From an uncultured Prevotellaceae bacterium (lineage in GTDB: Bacteria > Bacteroidota > Bacteroidia > Bacteroidales > Muribaculaceae): a stretch of DNA of 17,544 bases. The position numbers and the translations under genes were made by a program. A model generated the notes under the pieces. That model worked only from the letters and a program-made list of their open reading frames with translations. It was not told the origin of the DNA and ran no database searches. Numbering within the stretch: the stretch's first letter is position 1; the number at the start of each line of letters is the position of its first letter. The stretch spans positions 1 to 17,544 of the forward strand of contig CALGGO010000063.1 of assembly GCA_937916085.1 (NCBI GenBank), given 5' to 3'. Shown piece by piece: positions 1 to 8,102 of this stretch.

Positions 1-62
1 AAATTTACGAATTATTTTCCTGACTGCCAAATGTTTAATTTATAGAAGACCCCTTAATTATA

Positions 63-875
63 ATGACGTTTTGCTTGCTGGCGACATTGAGCGCTGCAGC
101 ACTCGACCGACTGTATATCAACGACTTCACCATCTCTCCAGGAGAGACCATGACTGTAGAGATAATGCTCGACAACGACAGCACTTACACTAACCTGCAA
201 GCCGACATCTACCTGCCCGAGGGCTTGACCATTGAGCAGGAGGATGGCGACTACATCTTCAACCTAACAGACCGCAAGGGCAGCGACCACACCATCACGA
301 GCGCGGTACTCTCTAGCGGAGCGATACGCATCCTCATCACCTCGCCCACGCTCAAGACCTTTAGCGGCAACAGCGGAACCATCGCCACGTTCAACATCAT
401 CGCCAGCAGCACATTTGACGGCAGCAAGACGATTGAGATGAAGAACATACTCGCCACCGACGAGGAGCGCGTGCTGCACTACTTCCCTAACGACACTTGC
501 ACCGTGACAAAATACGAGCCCGTGGTTGTCACCACGCTCACCACCATTTCGTGCGACATCCCGCAGGGCGTGAAGGTGAAGTTCAACGTGGGCGTGACTC
601 CCGACAATGCCGAGAATCCAACCCTCGCATGGACCTCCAGCGACGAGACCATAGCAACGGTAACCCTCGACGGCATCATCGAGACCCTGGCACAGGGCAC
701 TGTCACCATCACCGCCACTACAACCGACGGCACCAACATTGCTGCCAATTATGTCATCAACGTCACCGAGGCGCAGCAGTCACAACCCACTAGTAACCCG
801 CTCGACGTTGACGGCGACGGATATGTGACCACCGCCGACATCACAATGATTTACAACTACCTGCTAGGGAACTAA
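63..875 (+). CDS. Secreted cohesin-like / Ig-like (BIG2) / single dockerin-repeat protein
   Basis: 270 residues. Residues about 15-150 read as the cohesin-like beta-sandwich common in Bacteroidales surface and secreted proteins (SPGETMTVEIMLDN, LQADIYLPEGLTI, SGNSGTIATFNI). Residues about 155-235 look like a bacterial Ig-like BIG2 domain (LAWTSSDETIATVT, AQGTVTITA). Residues 247-270 form one dockerin-type calcium loop, DVDGDGYVTTADI, followed by a short helix; classical dockerins have two such repeats. The N-terminus MTFCLLATLSAAAL is hydrophobic and ends in a plausible Sec cleavage site, but lacks the usual Lys/Arg n-region. In-frame stops at 21-23 and 36-38 prevent any longer start in this frame, so the signal peptide may have lost its first residues. 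No Shine-Dalgarno sequence is seen. The role is probably adhesive or scaffold-like on the surface; the partner is unknown. It is separated from the SusC operon by 869 bp and is unlikely to be part of it. Confidence 0.8.
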   Translation: MTFCLLATLSAAALDRLYINDFTISPGETMTVEIMLDNDSTYTNLQADIYLPEGLTIEQEDGDYIFNLTDRKGSDHTITSAVLSSGAIRILITSPTLKTFSGNSGTIATFNIIASSTFDGSKTIEMKNILATDEERVLHYFPNDTCTVTKYEPVVVTTLTTISCDIPQGVKVKFNVGVTPDNAENPTLAWTSSDETIATVTLDGIIETLAQGTVTITATTTDGTNIAANYVINVTEAQQSQPTSNPLDVDGDGYVTTADITMIYNYLLGN

Positions 876-896
876 ATGCGATTAAGCGAGTTTAAA

Positions 897-978
897 TCAA
901 ACAAAGATAACAAAACCTAACAAAAACAACCAAAAATATTATTTGTTGACCTGGTTTTTCTTTGTTTACTTTGTTTGA
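897..978. repeat. Imperfect inverted repeat, left
   Basis: The left arm at 897-917 begins TCAAACAAAG and ends AAACC. The right arm at 953-978 is its near complement, beginning GGTTTTT and ending CTTTGTTTGA, with an AT/TA swap and a 5-nt length difference. The segment between also partly pairs, so the transcript could form one long imperfect hairpin. It has no T-run on its 3' side in the + direction, so it is not a normal intrinsic terminator. Its role is unknown. Confidence 0.5.
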
Positions 979-1028
979 AAAAAGAGTGACGAGCGAGAGC
1001 AGCGTCAAACAAGGACACCATTATAAAA

Positions 1029-1101
1029 AACAACGAAAACAACAAGTTAACAAGCACAACAAATTTTTTGTTGTTCAAGTTGGTAAGTTGTGAAAGTTGT
1101 T
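1029..1101. repeat. Imperfect inverted repeat rich in AACAAC
   Basis: Two 35-nt arms (1029-1063 and 1067-1101) flank a 3-nt centre and match at 23 of 35 positions. Matches fall in blocks: AACAAC, then ACAAC, then AAC, then CAACAAA next to the centre, with mismatched blocks of similar size between them. Blocks of conserved pairing at regular spacing suggest repeat-derived DNA rather than a simple terminator. The role is unknown. Confidence 0.5.
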
Positions 1102-1386
1102 TGATATAACTGTGTCGTGGTTTTAGTTGTTTGATTAACGCTCGGATATGGAGAAACTATTGACATCAAGCATTTTTTACTTTAGGAAATTGAGTTTTTG
1201 AAAAACAAACGAATTTTGTTAAAATTTCAAATGTTAAAACAATAATATTTTAACAATTCATTTAGGACGTAAAAAATTCTTTTCATAACTGTTTTTACAT
1301 CCTCCTCAATACACTTTCATTTATACTTCCAGTTTATATAAAACTGTTTTTCAAATACTTAACTTGATGATTTTCCCGTTTTTCAG

Positions 1387-1407
1387 CTCACACGACAGTC
1401 GTTTGAG
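1387..1407. promoter_or_regulatory. 21-bp dyad, candidate operator
   Basis: The arms CTCACACGAC and GTCGTTTGAG flank a central A at 1397 and are complementary at 9 of 10 positions. It is GC-richer than the surrounding DNA and lies about 130 bp upstream of the -7 box of the susC promoter. The one-base centre makes a DNA-binding site for a dimeric regulator more likely than an RNA hairpin. The regulator is not encoded in the window, so the assignment rests on symmetry alone. Confidence 0.3.
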
Positions 1408-1513
1408 ACATTTAAAAAGCTTTATTTGTTAAAAAGATTAAAAATGTGAGCAAAAAACTAAATTCAAAAAACAAAGAACAAACAACACCCAAAAAGTTAA
1501 AGTTTTGATTATT

Positions 1514-1545
1514 TTTGCCACATTTATTTATAATATGTAATTTTG
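1514..1545 (+). promoter_or_regulatory. Bacteroidetes-type promoter of the susC operon
   Basis: A -33 element TTTG at 1514-1517 and a -7 element TAATTTTG (TAnnTTTG) at 1538-1545 are separated by 20 bp, within the spacing known for the Bacteroidetes primary sigma factor. Transcription would start near 1552, giving an untranslated leader of about 190 nt. The first bases of that leader could form a small hairpin (CCGT 1558-1561 with ACGG 1568-1571). Confidence 0.65.
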
Positions 1546-1744
1546 CATTCGTTGTTCCCGTTTGGTTACGGTGTTTTTGTTAGTAAAACAACTATCTGAA
1601 CAAGCCTCTCCACTAGAGACAAAAACGCAGTAGCCAAAAACAGAGCGACACAAGCAAAAAATGCTGTAAAACAACCTTTTAACAAAAATTGAATTTATAT
1701 TTTCGAGTATAAAAATTGAAGTTTAATCATTAATTGTTTACTGT

Positions 1745-4700
1745 ATGAAGAGACTTTTATCAACTCTGATGGTCGTGTGCCTCATTGCTTTGGGTGCATC
1801 GGCCAAAACCGTTAAAGGTAAGGTCGTTAGTGCAACTGACAATGAGCCGCTGATCGGCGCTACCGTTCAGGCTGTGGGCTCTAATCAGGGCACTGCAACC
1901 GACATTAACGGTGAATTTACAGTAACCGTAAACGACAACGTGACACAGCTCAAAATCAGCTATGTGGGTTACGTGCCACAAACCGTTGCGGTTGCAAGTT
2001 ATTTAACAGTAGCCCTTGAAGAAGAGAACAACACCCTCGAGGAGGTTGTGGTAACTGCCATGGGTATTACCCGCAAGCAGAAATCTCTGGGTTACGCTGC
2101 TCAACAGGTGAAAGCCGACGACATCTCGGGCGCTCACACCACCGACGCGATGAACTCGCTAAATGGTAAGGTTGCCGGTCTGCAAGTGCAGGCGACCTCT
2201 AGTGACCCAGGTTCTGCCAACTCGGTTATCATCCGTGGTTTCAGCTCTATCAATGGTAGCAACCAACCACTCTATGTAGTAGACGGAGTGCCCTTGCAGA
2301 GCACCACACTCACTGGCCAAGGTAAAGCTCAGGCCGCTGGTGGTATCGCAAGCATCTCGCCTAACGACATTGAGAGCATGACAGTGCTCAAGGGTGCTGC
2401 CGCTACCGCACTCTATGGTAGCCGTGCTGCCAATGGTGTAATCATCGTCACCACCAAGCAAGGAAAGAAGGGCGACGGCAAGAACTTCTCCATTGAGTAC
2501 AATGGTAGCGTTCAAGCCCGCCAGGTGAGCCTGCTTCCCAAGATGCAGAACAACTGGGGACAAGGTTGGAACGGTTCTCAGACCTACATTGAGAACGGCT
2601 CTTGGGGACCACGCTTGGACGGCTCTACTCAAATCTACGGTCCCATCTGGAACCACCAGCAGCGCATTCACACATTCGACGCCAAGGAGAACAACGTGAA
2701 GGACTTCTTCGACATTGGCTGGTCACACAACCACTCAATCGCCTTCAGTGGCGTTTCGGCCGACAACAAGGTTACCTATTACCTATCTTATAACTACTCC
2801 AGTGACAATGGTATACTTCCCGGAAAGAAGGACGTTTACAAGCGTAACACCCTCGACTTCCGTGGAAGTTATGAGGCTACCGACTGGCTGAAGCTCACAT
2901 CTTCGATCAGCTATGCCAAGTCGCAGAACGACATGGTGGGTAGTTTCCAAGGTACTTCAGTGATTGACGGTCTTCTTGAGTTCCCACGCGACATCAGCAT
3001 TGTCGACCTGAAGGATTTGAGCAATGCCTTCAACACCCCCGAGGCCTACCTCACACCTTACGGAATCACCAACCCCTACTGGGCAATCGAGAACAACTAC
3101 AACCACGTTGACTCGAAGCAGATGCGCGGCAAGGTTCAAGCCGACATCAACCCCATCAAGGATTTGACATTGACTTATCGCTTCGGTTTCGACTATACCG
3201 ACTACGACCGCAAGATTGGTTATCCTCAAATCGCACTCGACGACGCTCTCATCGACGATGATATGGGTTATGCTCCAAGCAACATGAACCAGGACGGCTG
3301 GGTATACAGCGCCTATGGTCGCCGCTATGAGCTTAACCACGACTTCCTTGCCGACTACACCCGCAACTTCCTTGACGAGAAGCTTAGCCTTGCTGCTATC
3401 GCAGGTGTGAACCTCAACGAGCGTTACGCTACATCAATGGTAGGCCAGACCGATGGACTCACCTTCGAGACCGGCTTCTGGGATTTGAGCAACGGTGCTA
3501 CCCGTTCTACCCTCACCGAGTCACAGAGCAAGCGCCGCCAGGTAGCCCTCTTTGGCGACGTGACATTAGGCTGGGACGACATGATTTACCTGAACCTCAC
3601 AGGCCGTAACGAGTGGTCATCCACTCTGCCTATTGGTGCCAACAGCTACTTCTATCCTGGCGCCACCTTGAGCTGGATTTTCTCTCGTCTGATTCCACGC
3701 AACGACATTCTCACCTTTGGTAAGGCTCGCATCGCATACGGTAGAACCGGTAACGACGCCGACCCCTACATGGTAGATCCTCGCTTCGTTCAGGCATTTG
3801 CCAGTGGCTACTATAGCGGCACCGACATTGAGTTCCCATTTGGTGGTATCAACGCATTCCAGGCAGCCGCTTCGGCAGGTTCCAAGAGCTTGAAGCCTGA
3901 GATGACCACCGAGTTTGAGGCAGGTCTCAACCTCATGTTCTTCAACTCACGCTTGGGAATCGACTTCACATTCTACAATCGTGTGACAAAAGACCAAATC
4001 TTCACACTCCCTGTAGACCCTGCAACCGGTTACAACAGCGTGGTTACCAACTTTGGTAAGGTTCGCAACCGTGGTATCGAGTTGCTCGTTAACACCACCC
4101 CCATTCTCACCGACAAGTTCCGTTGGGATTTGGGCTTCAACTTCGCTGTCAACCGCAACAAGGTGCTCTCGATGCCATCGAGCCTCGAGGGTGGCAAGGT
4201 TACCATCTACAGCTTCTCGGCCGGCAACGATGCCGTTTATATGTATGCCGAGGAAGGCAAGCCCATGGGTTCTTACTACACCTATCTGCCCGAGACCTAT
4301 ACCGATGCTGCCGGCGTGGTTCACCCCGTTGTTGACCGTTACGGACAGCCTGTTCTCTCGAGCCAGACTATGGACACCGGCCGCGACATGAACCACAAGT
4401 GGACAGGCGGTGTGAACACCTCGATCAGTGCTTACGGACTCACGCTGAGCGCTCAACTCGACGTGCGCTACGGAGGCTCTATGTTCTCTCGCACCAAGAA
4501 CTTGATGCAGTTTGTTGGTAATGCCTACGTTACCGACTACAACATGCGTCGTCCATTCATTATTCCTAACTCGGTGGTTAGTGATGGCAATGGCGGCTAT
4601 GTTGAGAACACTACACCTATTATTATGAGCGACGGTGGACTTCAAGACTACTTCAACGATTATGGAATGGGTCAGGGTGGCGAGTACTATCTCGTTGACC

Positions 4701-4951
4701 GCACTTTCGCTAAGCTGCGCAACCTGAGCCTCACCTGGGAGCTCCCCAAGAAGTGGGTTAACAAGGCAAAGCTCAGTAATGTGGCTATCACATTGTTCGG
4801 AAACAACCTGTTCACTTGGACAGCCCGTGACAACTATGACGTGGATCCAGAGTCGACTACTACAGGTACCGACTTGGCTGGTGGATTTGGTGAGCTTTAC
4901 AGCAACCCCAGCTGCCGCGTGTTTGGTTTGAATCTTAGCATTAAGTACTAA
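1745..4951 (+). CDS. SusC/RagA-family TonB-dependent outer-membrane transporter
   Basis: 1068 residues, normal for the family. A Sec signal peptide covers about residues 1-20 (MKRLLSTLMVVCLIALGASA). A carboxypeptidase-regulatory-like beta-sandwich follows (about 22-98: KGKVVSATDNEPLIGATV, DINGEFTV, ISYVGY), then the short segment LEEVVVTAMG that precedes the plug, the plug (about 110-235: IRGFSSINGSNQPLYVVDGVP, LKGAAATALYGSRAANGVIIVTT), and a 22-strand-type barrel to the C-terminus, which ends FGLNLSIKY. Known role: with a SusD lid lipoprotein, TonB-powered import of nutrients too large for porins. The start has no Shine-Dalgarno sequence but is the only good start at the signal peptide. It is the first gene of a four-gene operon, with the promoter at 1514-1545 and susD 21 nt downstream. 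The substrate cannot be read from the sequence. Confidence 0.95.
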   Translation: MKRLLSTLMVVCLIALGASAKTVKGKVVSATDNEPLIGATVQAVGSNQGTATDINGEFTVTVNDNVTQLKISYVGYVPQTVAVASYLTVALEEENNTLEEVVVTAMGITRKQKSLGYAAQQVKADDISGAHTTDAMNSLNGKVAGLQVQATSSDPGSANSVIIRGFSSINGSNQPLYVVDGVPLQSTTLTGQGKAQAAGGIASISPNDIESMTVLKGAAATALYGSRAANGVIIVTTKQGKKGDGKNFSIEYNGSVQARQVSLLPKMQNNWGQGWNGSQTYIENGSWGPRLDGSTQIYGPIWNHQQRIHTFDAKENNVKDFFDIGWSHNHSIAFSGVSADNKVTYYLSYNYSSDNGILPGKKDVYKRNTLDFRGSYEATDWLKLTSSISYAKSQNDMVGSFQGTSVIDGLLEFPRDISIVDLKDLSNAFNTPEAYLTPYGITNPYWAIENNYNHVDSKQMRGKVQADINPIKDLTLTYRFGFDYTDYDRKIGYPQIALDDALIDDDMGYAPSNMNQDGWVYSAYGRRYELNHDFLADYTRNFLDEKLSLAAIAGVNLNERYATSMVGQTDGLTFETGFWDLSNGATRSTLTESQSKRRQVALFGDVTLGWDDMIYLNLTGRNEWSSTLPIGANSYFYPGATLSWIFSRLIPRNDILTFGKARIAYGRTGNDADPYMVDPRFVQAFASGYYSGTDIEFPFGGINAFQAAASAGSKSLKPEMTTEFEAGLNLMFFNSRLGIDFTFYNRVTKDQIFTLPVDPATGYNSVVTNFGKVRNRGIELLVNTTPILTDKFRWDLGFNFAVNRNKVLSMPSSLEGGKVTIYSFSAGNDAVYMYAEEGKPMGSYYTYLPETYTDAAGVVHPVVDRYGQPVLSSQTMDTGRDMNHKWTGGVNTSISAYGLTLSAQLDVRYGGSMFSRTKNLMQFVGNAYVTDYNMRRPFIIPNSVVSDGNGGYVENTTPIIMSDGGLQDYFNDYGMGQGGEYYLVDRTFAKLRNLSLTWELPKKWVNKAKLSNVAITLFGNNLFTWTARDNYDVDPESTTTGTDLAGGFGELYSNPSCRVFGLNLSIKY

Positions 4952-4972
4952 TTTTTAATGGAGATTAAGATT

Positions 4973-6487
4973 ATGAAAAAGATATTTTTAGCAAGTCTTT
5001 TGGTTCTTGGTTTGGCCGCCACATCGTGCGACGACTACCTTGACATCAACCAAGACCCCAACTCTCCCACCGAGGAGAACATGACTCCCGACATGATGCT
5101 ACCGGCTGCCGAGATGAACATTGCACACAGCTACGGCGACTACTTGCGCACCGTGGGAGGATACTTTGCTCAGCACTACTCACAAGAGTTTGGTACTAGC
5201 AACTACCTTGACTACAGCGAGTTCCGTCAGAGTGCCACTCGTTCGAGCTCAATGTATCGTCAGCTCAACACCCGTGCACTTAACAACCTCAAGTATGTTC
5301 GCGATTATGCCGCACAACACGAGGAGTGGGGCAACTACCTCGCTGCCACTGTGCTGCGCGCTTTCGCTTATCAGTTGCTTGTTGACTGCTACGGAGAGGT
5401 GCCATACACCGAGGCACTTGACCTTAACAACCTCACCCCTGCCTACGATGACGGTCAGACAATCTACGACGGCATTCTCGCCGAGATCAACGAAGCCCTT
5501 GAGAAAGTTAACGGTTCAGAGCAGATGGCAACCAGTCTCCTGTTCCCTGGCAGCAAAGCCAACGACTGGATTCAGTTTGCCAACGCCCTCAAGCTTCGCA
5601 TCCTCACCCGCGAGAGTGGTGTTAAGGACGTGAACAGCCAGATTGGCGCACTCATCAGCCAGAACAACTTCCCAACTGCCGACGTTGAGTTCGCCGGTTG
5701 CTGGAAGAACGAGGCCGGTCAGGCCAACCCATTCTTCCTTGAGGACGCGTTCTCGAGCTATGGTGCTTCTCAAATCAACATCATCCTGAACGTGGCTCTG
5801 CTGAACACCATGGAAGGCTGCAACGACACTCGACTGGAAGCATATTTCAATCCCAACAACGACGGAGAGTATAAGGGTGGCGTAAGTGGCACCAACTTCT
5901 CTACCACATCAACCTACAAGACCTCTTATTGGTGCCGTCCCAACGCTCACTTCGATGATCCCGTTGTGATGATCAGCCTTTCGGAAATCGACTTCCTCAT
6001 CGCCGAGTACTATGCAAAGAACAACAACGCGTCAAAGGCAAAAGAGTACTATGCTTCGGCTATCACGGCATCCTTTAACCGTGCCAACAGACTTGCCACA
6101 GCTCACAAAGAGGCTGCTGTTGACATGGCAGGAGTAGATGCAGTACTTGCCGCCTATCCACTCGACATGTCTAACTACAAGCGTTCTATCGGTATCCAGA
6201 AGTGGGTAGACCTCTCGGGATACAACAGCTTTGAGGCTTGGTGCGAGCTCCGTCGCCTTGGCTATCCTGCAATGAGCAACGTTATGGGTGAGCAGGTTTA
6301 CAACCCCTCGACCGATAACTATAATCCCGATGCAGTCGCCGCAGGAACATTGTATCACCCCATCAACGCGAACTCTGCCCTGACCGGCATTCTGCAACGC
6401 TTCCCCTACGCCGAGTCGTCGGCTAACCGTAACCAGAACTCTCCCACCTATCCTGGTGATAACGCTCCTGTATTCTGGGCTAAGTAA
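4973..6487 (+). CDS. SusD/RagB-family nutrient-binding surface lipoprotein (SusD-like_2 type)
   Basis: 504 residues from the chosen ATG at 4973. An in-frame ATG at 4958 would add five residues ahead of MKKIF; the later one is preferred because it gives a standard signal peptide and has GGAG at 4960-4963, 9 nt upstream. The lipobox is A-T-S-C with lipidated Cys19 followed by Asp-Asp, compatible with surface export in Bacteroidetes. The N-terminal CDDYLDINQDPNSPTEENMTP and the helical TPR-like body fit the PF12771 branch (starch-binding associating with outer membrane) rather than classical SusD. It should cap the SusC barrel just upstream and bind the substrate. No aromatic glycan-binding platform can be assigned by eye, so sugar or peptide specificity is open. 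Confidence 0.93.
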   Translation: MKKIFLASLLVLGLAATSCDDYLDINQDPNSPTEENMTPDMMLPAAEMNIAHSYGDYLRTVGGYFAQHYSQEFGTSNYLDYSEFRQSATRSSSMYRQLNTRALNNLKYVRDYAAQHEEWGNYLAATVLRAFAYQLLVDCYGEVPYTEALDLNNLTPAYDDGQTIYDGILAEINEALEKVNGSEQMATSLLFPGSKANDWIQFANALKLRILTRESGVKDVNSQIGALISQNNFPTADVEFAGCWKNEAGQANPFFLEDAFSSYGASQINIILNVALLNTMEGCNDTRLEAYFNPNNDGEYKGGVSGTNFSTTSTYKTSYWCRPNAHFDDPVVMISLSEIDFLIAEYYAKNNNASKAKEYYASAITASFNRANRLATAHKEAAVDMAGVDAVLAAYPLDMSNYKRSIGIQKWVDLSGYNSFEAWCELRRLGYPAMSNVMGEQVYNPSTDNYNPDAVAAGTLYHPINANSALTGILQRFPYAESSANRNQNSPTYPGDNAPVFWAK

Positions 6488-6522
6488 TTTTAGTATAGGT
6501 TAACACTTAAACAGATTATATT

Positions 6523-7296
6523 ATGAAGATATTTAGATATTTAGCAATCGGAGCTCTGATGGTCTTGGCGCTAAACTCCTGCGACAAGGATACCGAAGGC
6601 TTGACTGATACCACCTACTATGTAGATTTCACGATGCTAGGTGATGAGTTCATGATTGTTCCTGTGGGCACTGAGTTTGTGGATCCCGGTTGCACCGGCA
6701 CACTCTACGACAAGAACACAGGAAACACCAATGATGTCACCAATAAGATTATTGTCGATGGCGTTGAAGACATCGATACCGATGTTATGGGTTTCTACTA
6801 TGTGACCTATTCGGCACAGGGTAGCGACGGTTACTGGTCGTCGGTTACTCGCACAGTGTGCGTCTGCGACCCCTCAGTAACTCTTGATCTTGAAGGCACT
6901 TACAATACCGACATGACCGAGTCGAAGTATGGTGCCGCCAGGAACCCATTCTCGGCCTATGCAGCCAGCTATGGCTACACCAGCCAGTGTACCGGCATTA
7001 AGTTCACCAAGATGGCCCCGGGCTTCTATTATTGCAACGACCTGTTGGCTGGCTGGTACGACCAAGTGCGTGGCTTCCGCGCCAATTACGGCAGTAGCCT
7101 CGGTTGCATGACCGGTTATGTAAGTCTTGACAATGATGGCAACATTAGCCTCATCAGCAGTCACATCAATGCATGGGGCGACAGTCTTGACTATATTGAT
7201 GGTGGTAAATATGACGACGCAACAGGTACTATCTCTTACTTCGCTTCCTATGCGAGTGTTGTAGTGATGGACGTTGTTCTTCACAAGGCCAACTAA
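6523..7296 (+). CDS. Surface lipoprotein with Ig-like N-terminal domain (DUF5012 / BT_2262-like)
   Basis: 257 residues. The lipoprotein signal is MKIFRYLAIGALMVLALNSC with Cys20 in lipobox L-N-S-C, followed by Asp-Lys-Asp, typical of a surface export signal. Residues about 35-120 form an Ig-like domain of the DUF5011 kind: VPVGTEFVDPGCTGT, then GFYYVTYSAQGSDGYWSSVTRTVCV. The C-terminal half (about 125-257) starts LEGTYNTDMTES and is rich in aromatic residues and Gly; it resembles the C-terminal region of lipoproteins encoded next to SusCD pairs. Family assignment is from memory of the pattern. It lies 35 nt after susD and 31 nt before the next gene, so it is co-transcribed. It probably sits beside the SusCD complex at the cell surface and aids substrate capture; no enzymatic motif is seen. 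Confidence 0.8.
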   Translation: MKIFRYLAIGALMVLALNSCDKDTEGLTDTTYYVDFTMLGDEFMIVPVGTEFVDPGCTGTLYDKNTGNTNDVTNKIIVDGVEDIDTDVMGFYYVTYSAQGSDGYWSSVTRTVCVCDPSVTLDLEGTYNTDMTESKYGAARNPFSAYAASYGYTSQCTGIKFTKMAPGFYYCNDLLAGWYDQVRGFRANYGSSLGCMTGYVSLDNDGNISLISSHINAWGDSLDYIDGGKYDDATGTISYFASYASVVVMDVVLHKAN

Positions 7297-7327
7297 TAAT
7301 TAGTAAACTATTTAATAGAATATAATT

Positions 7328-7870
7328 ATGAAGAAATATTTTATAATTCCCATTTTGGCAATCTTGATGAGCCTGACATTTGCCTCATGCGAGAAAGACG
7401 AAGTTGAGAACACGGCAACAGTCGAAATGGCAGGCGAGTGGCACATTCACGTGTCGGCCGTTAATCCCGAGACTGGTGAAGTTGACGACCCCGACTGGTT
7501 TGGTGATGGGGTATACAACATCACTACTTGCAACACCGCTGCCAATGTTGCCACCAAGATGTTCCTTGTTGATGACATCTGCTACTACTACCCCTATCAG
7601 GTGGAAATCAATGTTGACCCAAGCACAATGACATTCAGTAGTGTTACAGATGCCGAGAACCTCTATGGCGGCACCAACTACGGAGGCGAACGTGTCACCA
7701 TCACTGGCGGTAAAATTGTGAAGAACGGCACTACCACTCCCAGTGGCATGCCAGCCGACTACATCGAGTACTACATCACCTTCTCCGACGACGTGCTTGC
7801 TCCTTATCTCGAGGGCGACGTTGTGAAGGTGAGCGGTTTCCGATACACTGGCTTTGCCGACGACGAGTAG
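7328..7870 (+). CDS. Lipoprotein of the lipid-binding putative hydrolase family (PF12888 type)
   Basis: 180 residues. The lipoprotein signal is MKKYFIIPILAILMSLTFASC with Cys21 followed by Glu-Lys-Asp-Glu. The mature part is a small beta-rich domain with the pattern I associate with PF12888: MAGEWHIHV near the start, YNITTCNTAANVATKMFLVDD, DPSTMTFSS, VTITGGKIVKNGTTTPSGMPADYIEYYITFSDD and the closing VKVSGFRYTGFADDE. Despite the family name, I know of no demonstrated hydrolase activity and see no catalytic motif. It is the last gene of the SusCD operon; the terminator follows 50 nt downstream. A surface role in binding substrate beside SusCD is inferred from position. Confidence 0.8.
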   Translation: MKKYFIIPILAILMSLTFASCEKDEVENTATVEMAGEWHIHVSAVNPETGEVDDPDWFGDGVYNITTCNTAANVATKMFLVDDICYYYPYQVEINVDPSTMTFSSVTDAENLYGGTNYGGERVTITGGKIVKNGTTTPSGMPADYIEYYITFSDDVLAPYLEGDVVKVSGFRYTGFADDE

Positions 7871-7885
7871 AAACGTTTAACCTAT

Positions 7886-7906
7886 AAGGTTATATCACAT
7901 AACCTT
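7886..7906 (+). other. Perfect 8-bp hairpin ahead of the operon terminator
   Basis: AAGGTTAT (7886-7893) pairs perfectly with ATAACCTT (7899-7906) around a 5-nt loop, 16 nt after the stop codon. It has no T-run. It may protect the transcript 3' end or simply precede the real terminator at 7921-7960. Confidence 0.5.
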
Positions 7907-7920
7907 TCACCCCCATAACC

Positions 7921-7960
7921 ATCAAGGGCCGCACACCAGCTGTGCGACCCTTGATTTTTT
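7921..7960 (+). terminator. Intrinsic terminator of the SusCD operon
   Basis: A 15-bp stem with one C-A mismatch (7921-7935 with 7941-7955) closes a 5-nt loop, CCAGC, and is followed by a T-run to 7960. The arms start ATCAAGGG and end CCCTTGAT. This is the clearest terminator in the window and marks the end of the transcription unit started at about 1552. Confidence 0.92.
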
Positions 7961-8028
7961 GTGCTTCTATAGTTAACAACTCGCGCAAACTTAATATTAG
8001 TTTGATAACGGCGACCACACTCAGGAGT

Positions 8029-8069
8029 TGATAAGATTTTATATTTTCACAAAAAATCAAAATTTATCA
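8029..8069. promoter_or_regulatory. AT-rich dyad upstream of the polyferredoxin gene
   Basis: TGATAAGATTTT (8029-8040) and AAAATTTATCA (8059-8069) are complementary apart from one extra base. The dyad lies just upstream of the -7 box at 8103. A second dyad, CAAACT with AGTTTG, lies at 7986-8004. Either could be an operator, but AT-rich DNA forms such symmetry easily. Nothing else is seen in the 200 bp between the terminator and the gene. Confidence 0.25.
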
Positions 8070-8102
8070 TGGATTACCATTAATAATCTTTCAATTGTTT
8101 TG

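Larger units (their letters stand above)
876..1744. other. Long AT-rich intergenic region without a gene
   Basis: No credible coding sequence is seen on either strand. From left to right it holds two imperfect inverted repeats (897-978 and 1029-1101), five copies of TCAAACAA or its complement (897, 971, 1005, 1097, 1127), an AT-rich hairpin (TGTTAAAA at 1232-1239 with TTTTAACA at 1248-1255), a 12-bp stem with one mismatch (1264-1275 with 1292-1303), a 21-bp dyad (1387-1407), the susC promoter (1514-1545) and a leader of about 190 nt. The leader contains an exact 10-bp direct repeat, AAAAATTGAA, at 1684-1693 and 1711-1720. No convincing terminator for the upstream gene was found; a weak stem near 873-894 has two mismatches and no U-tract. 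Confidence 0.8.

Noticed and set aside
1029..1101. Intrinsic terminator for the first gene
   Set aside because: The arms match at only 23 of 35 positions, the stem is AT-rich, it lies more than 150 bp after the stop, and no T-run follows the right arm.
3947..4645. 232-codon minus-strand open frame inside susC
   Set aside because: Antisense to conserved SusC barrel sequence, with no domain or start signal; a codon-bias shadow.
7986..7993. Minus-strand -7 element (TAAGTTTG)
   Set aside because: It has no -33 element at the correct spacing and would fire only into the 3' end of the SusCD operon; likely chance in AT-rich DNA.
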